This document shows positions 10,101 through 18,900 of a stretch of 26,713 bases of DNA, piece by piece. The stretch spans positions 1 through 26,713 of the forward strand of contig NW_003109580.1 of NCBI RefSeq assembly GCF_000003605.2, read 5' to 3'. Made by a program: the position numbers and the translations under genes. Each line of letters begins with the position of its first letter. Positions within the stretch are counted from its first letter, which is position 1. Source of the DNA: Saccoglossus kowalevskii. Taxonomy: Eukaryota; Hemichordata; Enteropneusta; Harrimaniidae. Under the pieces are notes generated by a model. It was not told the DNA's origin. It saw nothing but the letters and a program-made list of their open reading frames with translations, and made no database searches.

Positions 10101-10530
10101 CGTTGACACATTTGGGTCTGCAAGGTACTGCTACGTATATCGTGATTGGTGGTCAAGGGCTGTCGCACTAAGTACGCTCTGTCGCAGTAGCGTCAGGGTG
10201 AGATGCGACCTAACTATTCTACAACTTCCAATTTCGCCATCACAAAAAATGTGTAGTAATTGCCCAGAGGAATCGGGTGGATACCACCGTCTCCAAATAC
10301 AGTAAAAGGGGCATAATGAAACAATATATCCCCCATAACACTTGCCTGGCATCGACTTGCATGGGATCTCCAGCGTTGGTGATTTTCTTTAGGTCAATGA
10401 CCCCGGAACCATCGGACATTTGGCAAGAACACGGTCCGTTTTTGATGCATTTCTTCTCAACTGATTTCGAGATGGCAATGGGGATCTGACAAACTAAAAC
10501 GAAGAGAACAACATTGAGTAGAGACGCCAT
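7084..10530 (-). CDS. secreted MRH-domain (mannose-6-phosphate-receptor-like) protein, five exons
   Basis: Five exons join in frame to 188 aa: 10530-10346, 9424-9337, 7886-7750, 7521-7428 and 7146-7084. A signal peptide (about 1-21, SLLNVVLFVLV core) precedes a single MRH domain. Landmarks are the opening CSCQMSDGSGVIDL (34-47), SYNPCYPFEE (75-84), GVAICQ (89-94), LYFTLGTH (103-110), VILKYEG (122-128), RTSHITLVC (137-145) and YYFNLL (168-173), closing with cysteines at 176, 178 and 182. Q94, R137, E159 and Y169 sit at spacings of 43, 22 and 10. From memory, Q66/R111/E133/Y143 in the cation-dependent mannose-6-phosphate receptor gives 45, 22 and 10, so ligand residues look conserved. N118-G-T is an N-glycosylation sequon. 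There is no transmembrane segment, so it should be a soluble ER/Golgi or secreted lectin-like protein; its exact role is unknown. The start is the ATG at 10530, since the upstream in-frame codon is GTG. Confidence 0.85.
7428..7521 (-). CDS. MRH gene exon 4
   Basis: 94 nt between acceptor cgtatttcag and donor GTAAGT. It completes the Arg137 codon and encodes TSHITLVC, an acidic ENDD loop, and the putative ligand residue E159. It ends in phase 0 after His-Tyr. Confidence 0.87.
7750..7886 (-). CDS. MRH gene exon 3
   Basis: 137 nt, with acceptor ending ttttag and donor AG|GTGAG. It opens with Ile-Cys-Gln, continuing the GVA-ICQ motif across the intron in phase 0, and ends in phase 2 within an Arg codon. 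It encodes the LYFTLGTH and LKYEG strands. The longer open frame over the same bases (7793-8179) is a shadow in another frame. Confidence 0.88.
8400..8940. repeat. ~157-bp tandem repeat, about 3.5 copies
   Basis: The landmark AAATATCACTTTT...ACCAAAAATG recurs near 8460, 8617 and 8774, followed by a diverged copy near 8930. Each unit also carries ccacatgtagtacctatata and tgcggtttttaacaagaag. The spacing is about 157 bp. The last copy degenerates into the GACGGAC tract. Confidence 0.85.
8945..8995. repeat. GACGGAC microsatellite-like tract
   Basis: A run of GACGAC and GACGGAC words followed by GGACAATC repeats, just inside the right inverted repeat of the 8344-9021 element. I recall similar GGACGAC tracts near the ends of interspersed repeats in other marine invertebrates. 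Confidence 0.8.
9337..9424 (-). CDS. MRH gene exon 2
   Basis: 88 nt between acceptor ttttttattcatag and donor GTAAGT. It begins with the third base of an Arg codon (ag|a) and ends in phase 0. It encodes SYNPCYPFEE and CHGVA of the MRH domain. Confidence 0.88.
10346..10530 (-). CDS. MRH gene exon 1 (signal peptide and first MRH strands)
   Basis: 185 nt, encoding residues 1-61 plus two bases. The donor is AG|GCAAGT, a GC-AG type splice site. It is the only donor tried that keeps the frame: the nearby GT alternatives, at the codons after Met-Gln and after Arg-Gln, are phase 0 and would read straight into TAA in exon 2. Confidence 0.85.
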
Positions 10531-10548
10531 GTTTTTGGAGGTCACCCT

Positions 10549-10563
10549 GGTTATTTATTAACC
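10549..10563. promoter_or_regulatory. near-palindrome GGTTATTTATTAACC just upstream of the MRH gene start
   Basis: This 15-bp sequence lies 19 bases before the ATG on the minus-strand gene and differs by one base from an HNF1-type GGTTAATNATTAACC palindrome. Its AT-rich core could equally be a TATA-like element. Position and sequence are suggestive only. Confidence 0.2.
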
Positions 10564-10625
10564 ACAAACATCATGTCCTTGTTATCGATTGACAGAACAA
10601 TGGTCTACGCAGGGCCTGGTTAGAA

Positions 10626-10985
10626 GTAAACACCATGGGTTAAACCATTTATGCTTGAGGTAGAATGGTGGCACACGTGGAAAACCGTAAACACCACGGG
10701 TAAAACTATTTATGCTAGAGGTAGAATGGTGGCACACATGGAAAACAGTAAACACTGCGGTTTAAACCATTTATGCTAGAGGTAGAATGGTGGCACTCAT
10801 GGAAAACAGTAAACACTGTGGTTTAAACCATTTATGCTAAAGGTAGAATGGTGGCACACATGGAAAACAGTAAACACTGCGGTTTAAACCATTTATGCTA
10901 GAGGTAGAATGGTGGCACACATGGAAAACAGTAAACACTGCGGTTTAAACCATTTATGCTAGAGGTAGAATGGTGGCACACATGG
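10626..10985. repeat. 61-bp minisatellite, about 6 copies
   Basis: The unit includes AAACCATTTATGCTAGAGG, TAGAATGGTGGCACACATGG and AAAACAGTAAACACTGCGGT. Copies 3-6 are nearly identical and the first two are more diverged. The array begins about 95 bases upstream of the MRH gene's ATG, so it lies in the putative promoter region. Each unit carries the E-box CACATG (CACGTG in the first copy). Confidence 0.95.
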
Positions 10986-12300
10986 GGAAATGAGTTTTGG
11001 TTTGTTATCATGCAGCGTACTACTTTTTTTTTTCAAAAGTGATGTATACTAGTATTTTAAATCACACACATGGAGAAAGTTGCGTAAACTGTTCATTTTT
11101 TTATATAGTCTTGTTAAAAAAAACAAAGTTAGTAGTTAATAAAGATAATAATAACAATTACATATGGCATTTCTTAAGTATTAACATTTTAAGCTAGCAT
11201 ACCTGGTCCCCCGAAAATTTTGTATCGCCATAGCCGCATATTTTTCACCGTAACATAAAAAGTACATCTCTGCCAATAGATTCTTTTATTTAAATATTAT
11301 TTTAATATGCCCCATACGCAATTTATAAGATTGCTCGTCTAATAACACCATTATCAAAGTGAAAACTCCCGGATGTTAAAAGAGCGGGATACATTATCTA
11401 ATATTCTAAACGTATTATTATAAGCCACTCGAATGCAATGGAAATATGCTCTTAAATCTGATAATAGATAACTATATTACATATTGGAGCAATAGCTACG
11501 AAATAGCAAACACTTAACTTCAAGAGAACATCTAACAAACCAACGTACCTAAAAATAGTTCTAGTATAAATAGCTTTATATAATGCGTTTATGGAACGAA
11601 ATACGCTAATTGAAACGCCACAAATTAAGCGGGGGATAGTGTATGAATTGTGCATAGATTAGTGTTTAAATTGAAATTATTCTCATTGAGGATGATTTTG
11701 GGAAAACTAACAACAGTGAAAATTGGTGGACTTTTTTGGATCGGTCGAGTCCGTTCTGACACATGCGGATGGCGACCTTCGTCGTTGGGTTGAGACCGCG
11801 GGAATTAGTCATAAACTGACATTATTTCTGAACATTCATAACATTATAAAAAGAAACATGACGATCGGATTTCAGAATCAAATCGTACCTAAAACATACC
11901 TCCATGATCAGAACCAACGTCAAGTTGAAGTTTGAGATGAAAGACGTTAATTTACAGCGCCCTCTATGTCGAAGACACACTTCTGTGGCGATATGTAAAC
12001 AGCACCGTCGCCATATAAAGCCAGTCAGTCAATACAAATAATGTTTGTGTTTTTTTTATATATGCTAAGCGACGAGGTACGATATAACCATATAAACTGG
12101 TTGTCACTTGATTGCACTGATTTACTGAAGCAAACCGTAGCGAGAACGCGACTTTAATACATACCGATGTTAATAATAATAATATATGACTTTAATATAT
12201 ACCGATAAACCGTGATTAGACAATCGGATTAAAATATTATCCTAGTTTAGGCTCTTTTTTCATTTCTTTTTAAATATTCTAATTTATTTTGTATATACTT
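10986..12300. other. intergenic stretch between divergent genes, nothing recognised
   Basis: No supported exon or repeat boundary. The plus-strand open frame at 11723-11935 begins with TTG, has no recognisable domain and lacks splice or ATG context. The word GCGCCCTCTA at about 11957 is common in invertebrate repeats but has no partner here. Confidence 0.5.
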
Positions 12301-12460
12301 TATGTATTATTTATTTATTTATTTATTTAAAGTTTTAATAATCGCGAAAGCCCCGGCACAAGGCCCGGGTGTGTAGCGATAGTTAAAAAAATACAAAACA
12401 TAAGATAATAAAATACATGAAATAAAATGAAATAAAATAAAATAAAAAACATTTTTGTTT
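12301..12460 (-). mobile_element. probable 3' end of a non-LTR retrotransposon
   Basis: On the minus strand the order is a T-rich leader (ttttattttatttca), a hairpin with stems GCGAT/ATCGC and CCGGG/CCCGG around a gcctTGTG-type loop, then an (AAAT)n tail ending at 12308-12330. A short hairpin plus a simple-repeat tail is typical of CR1/L2-like LINE 3' ends. No coding part remains. Confidence 0.45.
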
Positions 12461-12585
12461 TGCAGTTACTAGGGAGTTTCTGTCGGTGATATAGACTTGC
12501 TTACAAAAATGTTATGTAGACCAAACTTTGAAGTCGTCTTGAGTTTTGTATAAACTTAGCATGGTATAAAATAGTTTAGTGGTTG

Positions 12586-12631
12586 TAAAACAAACAAACA
12601 AACAAACAAACAAACAAACAAACAAACAAAC
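12586..12631. repeat. (AAAC)n microsatellite
   Basis: About eleven perfect CAAA units, followed by cgcgattac. It lies some 260 bases upstream of the first coding exon of the long plus-strand gene. Confidence 0.97.
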
Positions 12632-12759
12632 GCGATTACTTCGCAATTTTATTGTTAACATTTTCATTTACTTTAAATAAAAACAAGACTTGTAAGCTAT
12701 AAGCTCCTCTTTCCGGCTTATAAGTTTCCTGGCAACATTTTATCTGTCTGAGACTCTTG

Positions 12760-12797
12760 GTCACGTGATGCAAATACGGTTAACAACCAAAATGGCG
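12760..12797 (+). promoter_or_regulatory. promoter-proximal motifs: E-box fused to an octamer, and a YY1-like site
   Basis: GTCACGTGAT (12760-12769, the E-box type bound by USF/MITF/TFE factors) overlaps ATGCAAAT (12768-12775, the POU octamer). CAAAATGGCG-like sequence follows at 12788-12797, as in YY1 sites that often overlap transcription starts. The cluster lies about 100 bases upstream of the start codon of the long gene. Motif matches are exact or nearly so; function is inferred. Confidence 0.4.
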
Positions 12798-12812
12798 TAC
12801 CTCGGTAAATGA
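12792..12812 (+). other. possible 6-codon uORF upstream of the long gene
   Basis: ATGGCGTACCTCGGTAAATGA is a complete short reading frame in a favourable context (aaaATGG) about 80 bases before the chosen start. A second, 3-codon frame (ATGGCTTGCTGA) starts at about 12825. Whether they are in the mRNA depends on the transcription start, which is unknown. Confidence 0.3.
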
Positions 12813-12889
12813 AGTGGTCGCGTCGATGGCTTGCTGAGCGTTCTTATACATAAGCCGGGGTTTAGGAAGGTACACCTGCTGCTGCCAAT

Positions 12890-12933
12890 ATGCCGCGGTC
12901 GACGGCGTCGTCAGATATGAAATATGAAAACAG
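12890..12933 (+). CDS. long gene, exon 1 (start codon)
   Basis: 44 nt, with ATG at 12890 followed by 13 more codons and the first two bases of an Arg codon. The donor AG|GTATGT is strong. The start is supported by the CpG-containing upstream sequence and promoter-type motifs, and by exact phase agreement with the exon at 21461. It is less certain than the later exons because it is short. Confidence 0.55.
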
Positions 12934-15900
12934 GTATGTTATTTCGGAATTACTGTGAAAGTTGGTGATATCACGATATATTTCTGCCGTGTCGTTTTAA
13001 TTAAACACACGGAAAGGTGTTAAACGATCGTGACACTGTGACCTAGGTGACGTATATTTAGCAGCAAATTCCCGTAGTTCTATGTATTTTACTCTTATGT
13101 GTCTCCTCAAACGATATTTGATTTACTATATAACCGTGAACGAGCTGTCCACCTTGAATGATATATGTGAATCAAGGTGCATGTTTCTGTATACTATACT
13201 ATTATTTATATTTTACTATATGGCCAAATACCGAATCACGCAGTTGTACTGTTACTTCGTGTACTCATGTTTTCAAAAGTTGGACCAGGAGAAAAGGCAG
13301 AGCGAGCCGCCGTCAACGTCACTATAAAGTTCGTGCTTCAAAGGTGCACCGCCAACAGGAAAGGACGGTGGCAGGTACAACAGATCTTCGTAAACGCGAC
13401 GAAACTGACGTGGAGTGGCACGTTGTTTATCGTCACATCGTTACTCAACCATTGAGACCAACACTTCCCATGGCATCAGTTTACGCGTTGTGGCCAACAT
13501 GAACAATACACTGAATTGAAAAAGTATTATATCTGCCCAGCAATTCACTCAATTGTAATAATGTCTTATCCAGCAGTTAACCATCTAGTGTGACATGGTC
13601 ACGCCACAGATCAACAGCGTGGTTTTATTGTGTCATTGATTGATCAAAAATTTATTTATTTTTGTGAACAGGTTAACACATTTTCACTTTTTAGGAATTT
13701 AGCACGTTTGTATGAGCTCATACAGTGATTAAAAGATTAAAACCGTGTTGATCATGATTAGTTAGGTGGGAAAGTCACCATCAATACACAAGTTCCAGGT
13801 TCCTGTGTGCCGTTACTGAGCGAGCTTGTGTCAGAAGGGGGACAGTTTTACAAGTGATCCAGTAGCCTGTTTGCCTCTGTTTTTCCCAAGTTGAATACAC
13901 ATGCTTGTATGTTGTTCCCCAGAAATATCTTTAAAAAATACGCATGGATATCAAGATGCTGTAAATTGTATTTTGTCTAATTGTGCATGTATATTAATGT
14001 AAAATGTGTTTTCTGTATTTTAAGAACATTTCATAAACCTTCAAAGATATATGGATGGCTACAATACAGAATCGCCATTGCCAGGGCATAAGAAAATATC
14101 TGCCTGAAACTACCCATTTCTGCTGATCGTAGGTGATTCCACGCAGATTCACACCCCTGTCCCCCCTTCGTGTGCGTGGTAGCTTAGCAACCAGAGAACC
14201 TCAAACTCATGTATTACAAATCAACAACCCATTATTCTCATTTGGACTTATTTGAAATACTAGTAAAATCAGTTAGGGTTTGTACAATTGTTTATATAAG
14301 TATTATACACACAAGTCTATACTTTATGTTACACATTGAACAGTATTTTGGAATCCAATTGATGTTTCTTACTTCCTTATGTAAAATGTTTGTCATTAAC
14401 TAACAAAAGTGATCTTTTACCCAGGATTGGCCCATAGATCTGTATTCGTATGTATATGTTTGACCCTGGGACCCTATTTTTGTTATATCAATCAATCATT
14501 CTGTGACCCAGGGCTAACCCTGAACAAAGAGTTTTTTTCACTCCAGCTAAATTTGTATTCACACTGATTTTGCTGAAATTTTGAGGAGGGGGGTGGGTTA
14601 CTTTTATCAAGTGTGTGTGATTTTGTTTTTTAATTAATATTACTGGTATTTTTTCTCTGTAAACTTTGCTGTAGAATTTTTTTTCTTCTAAAAATGTTCT
14701 CTTCAGATTTGTTTTTAAAAATAGCCATTGGTCAACCCCTTACAGTAGTTTCAAACATGTTAATTTTCACATTACAGTTTTTGAAATCAGTGGGTGTTGA
14801 ACACCGCTGTTCCATCATTTAATTTCAGATTCCAAGTGGCAAAGTTTTCCATGACTACAGAAACTTCTTCATTAAACTTGTTATGCTTATAAGCTTATAA
14901 ACCAAGCGACAATAAAGTCATTGACAGTATTGAATCGATAGCTAATGGACCATATCATTTGCAAATTAAGTTCAGAAAAAAAATAGATTTTTAAGATTTC
15001 GTATCAATTGAAAACAGTAGACATGTAAATCTAGAGTTCACACAACGGTGGTAATGGGGATCATAGTGACCACATCACAGAACATGGGACTTTTAGGGTC
15101 AATTAATACAAAAGATCGTTACAATAGCCCATTGTTAGTACAAATGTAATCTGTTTGAAATTCAGTTCTGTAATGTGTGAGAAGCCCAGTGTACTTGTGA
15201 AAGTTGTATGATATGGTTCATAAAGCAGAGTACACTTTAAAATAGATTTATTGAGGCCACAAAGGAGCCAGCAGTGACTCACGAAACACACACAAGTTTT
15301 TTGACATCAGTGTTTTTCTTGCAGGATTTGATCAATCTAGGATAGTACTGTACATTTCAGGTGTTTGGTACTCATCTATCCCAGTTACTTTGGTCTGCTA
15401 GTTACTTTACAGGCCTGAATCCATGTGTACCAGTTGAACAAATCTCGTCATGAGTATTTCAATCGGAAGAATTCAAAATGTTTAAAAATTGACATGAAAG
15501 CTCTGTTTTTTATAGCATGGCGGTGGTATAGTAATTTTAATTCACCTGTGTGAAGCTTCACATTGGTCTCACTGGGGTTGTCACGGAGGCAGTCTATTCA
15601 TTTAAAACATGCATTATACTGGGATTTCAGTTTGATAATACCTCTAATGCTCTATTACATTTAACAACTCCTACATGTATGTACTTGTAATGTTTTCCAG
15701 TCCCTGATAATATTGTTATTCTCGGGAACATAAGTGTTATAATTCTGTTGAAGAGAGAATGTGATCAGAACTATGCATTGTACTCTGCTGTTATTGTTTT
15801 CTTCTCTGGTTGGCTTTGATTATACACATCGCATGAATTACAAAGTTATCGGTAAATCAAATTGATTGTAAAAAGATAAGAAATGATTTATGATTTCTCT

Positions 15901-18900
15901 GCTTTTACTGGATTTAGAGAAGGTGGGCAAAGATTCTTTATATCACATATGCAAACAATAATAATATAATTCACTTATATATGTAAATTATATTATAATT
16001 ATATGCAAATTATGCTACTGAGGTAGTCAGCGTTTATTATTTCATTACAATTAGACCTAAAAAATAATTATGTTGCTAGTCAGTGTGCAAATCACCAAAA
16101 AAAGTGCAAGCCGATATTTTTCCACTTATTTTGCCACCCTCTATTGGCGAATTGATTAAACCTGCAAAGTTTGTGCGCCATCAAATATTTTAGCAAAAAA
16201 AAAAAAAAAATCTGACAAGAAATATTTTTTTTGTGAGGACCTAAGCAACCAGATAACTGAGAACTTGTCAGAACTCTGACATTTGAATAACAATTGATGA
16301 AAATATGGCAACTAGTTTTAAATTTTAGAGCTAAGTGTTGTTTGAAACTTGTATGATGTGGAACTCGTAGCAACGTATACAACGTATGTAAAATACATTG
16401 ATTATTTATATAAAAATCAAACAGGTGCTTCGTGACAACCACCACCCTTTAAATGTTCTAAAGATGTCTATTATCTTATTCCTGCCGGTCCCATGTACTT
16501 TTATTATATTTACTTGACCAGATAAGATGATGTCATTTATAATTGTTTAGCTAGCTTCAAACTTCCAGTGAATACATTATGACTCGTACATGTATGCTAC
16601 TACCGTATATACCTGCACAGGTTTTGTATGTTCATTCTATATTGTATGTATCCATTTTACCATATATAATTTAAAGATCCCATGGTATTGTAAAATAAGA
16701 AAAAGTTTTTTTCTAATCTTACACCACATTGGAGTACATGTATGTACATTTTGTAAGATGCAAGTACAGTACAATCCTGGTGTAGCTTAACTTTCAAGCT
16801 GGCTACTGTAAAAGGATTAATTATTCACTGGGTTTTAATTTTGCTTAGTTCACGGACTGGAAAATGCGCTAAATTAAAACCCAGTGAATATGTAAAATTT
16901 AGCATAGAACACATTATATAAACAATAAAACCACTGAATATGCCTAAAATGGTGAATCAGCGAAATTTAAACCCAGTGAAAATTAGTCATTTTACAGTAT
17001 TAGCTTGCTTTGCTGTTTCAGAATGTCATCAATAATTTCCACTTGGTCAAAGCAGCTCAATAATTCAAAAAGTCCATGTGGAGTATTACAAATATCTACA
17101 AATAACTGTGGCATTTCTTTTTTATTCAGTTGATACATGTCGGAATTTACATAATCCATGTTTTCATGATATTACTGAATGGGAGTGTAAATTGCAATTG
17201 TGTTTAATTCATGTTTTATTGTTATAACTTGTTCATCAGATTATGTTTACCACCAATACATGTACAAATTATACCCAGGGAGAAGGCCAACAGGTATTCC
17301 ATCCAAAATGTCTGCATGTCTCTAGTGCCTTCGGTTAGATTCTAGCTACATGGTTAGTTCAGTGCAACTGTCAATTTCCGTCCTAAGGGAAGTTACGTCC
17401 TAAATCAAGACAACCCAAAAAAAATAATTTTATCTCTACCTCGTCTACCACCTAGACACAGAATTAAAATTAAATTTAAATAAAAAAAATTACAACGTTT
17501 CTATGCTATATTTGTACCTCTGGGTGCTATTGCCCCCTCCCCCTCCCTAGGAAAGCATGCAATGACAGATGCACAAGGACGTTTATAGTGTTTTCTTTCT
17601 ATAGTATGTATATGTACTGTATTTGCTCAATTAGAAAAACATTTCCAATAGAAGTGCACGTAAACCCCAAATTATCTTTATTGTAGACACACCTCTGTAA
17701 GTGCATATGCTAAAAACAGAGCAAATACAGTATATGACATTAATGTCTGGTTCTTGATTATTGGTACATTGGTGTAAACTTCACATTGCCCGGAATTTAT
17801 CCACGTAAAGTTTGTAGTCAGAGCTAGTATACTGTTTAATAAAATCGACTGTATATATATATATGTTAATTATACAGTGACACTCTAATAAAAGATTATA
17901 ATAGGCACATATTTCTGTAGTTTGGTTTCAAGGGATTATATGGTATCGTTAGTCGCATGTGTAGACCACAACTTTGATTGTTGTACACTTCATTATTTAT
18001 GTGTTAACTTATGTGTTTAAATTGAATCTTGTTGTAGCTTGTTGTACCACGTTACTGATTGTTATTTTATTGTGTATGTACATAGACTGGCTACAGTTGT
18101 CAAAAAACAACTGTTCGGTTGCTGTTTACTCTATGTACATGTAAGTGTTTGCGTTCATGTTAGTTATGGTGTCTACAAATCCGGACCACCACTTCATCGC
18201 TTTGGTATTTGTTGTTTTTTACCGTGGATGGTCAGTTATTGATCATCCGGACAATGGAGGATTTGTACAGGTGGTATACTAAAGTTATTGACAAGAGAAA
18301 TCTTGAATTATTATGTCTGTTCCCCAGGATATATACATCTATATATCTGAGTGCCAGCAGGATATATTGCATGACTTTGTTTGCTTGTTTGTTTAAGGAG
18401 GTTCAGGCTGAATTAACAATTATATTTGTTCCATTATTATTTGTTAATAAGAGCAGGTAACCAAAAGTGTAAAAAAAAATTCTCAGATTCTGAAATATCA
18501 TAAAAAATTGATTAAAATGGCATTTTTACTCTGGTTTCTATGAATTATATCTTAATTTATATTATAAACCTTTGCTCAGAGACATGGGGTGAAAAAGTTG
18601 TATATTATTATTGTTACAAATCTTAATATTATTAAAATTAAAAGAATAATTACATTTATTTTCTCAATTTCCAGTATGTCCACTATATACAATGATACAT
18701 TTCTCCCACAATGCATTGCATATATGTGCAGTAACATGCTCAGTAATGCTAAATTTGAATTCAGCTTGAACTATCCTAACTGATTGTGCAGTGGTGATAT
18801 GTGATATTATATGTGAAATGGTGAGACAAAAGTTATTTTGTTATGTGCATTCACTGTACATTGTATCCTGCTGTAATATTTACAGTGGTTTTCACAAGGT

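Noticed and set aside
11951-11968. GCGCCCTCTA word as a second CTCF-like site
   Set aside because: The flanking positions on the reverse strand do not match the CTCF core.
13270-13460. CpG-rich patch open in several frames on both strands
   Set aside because: No translation was recognisable and no phase-matching pair of splice sites was found; kept only as a note on the intron.
14829-14895. possible extra exon after acceptor ttaatttcag
   Set aside because: In the phase set by exon 1 it reaches a stop after 21 codons with no donor, and would end the protein before the well-supported later exons.
18209-18460. 83-codon plus-strand ORF
   Set aside because: Starts with a non-ATG codon, has hydrophobic low-information composition and no splice support.
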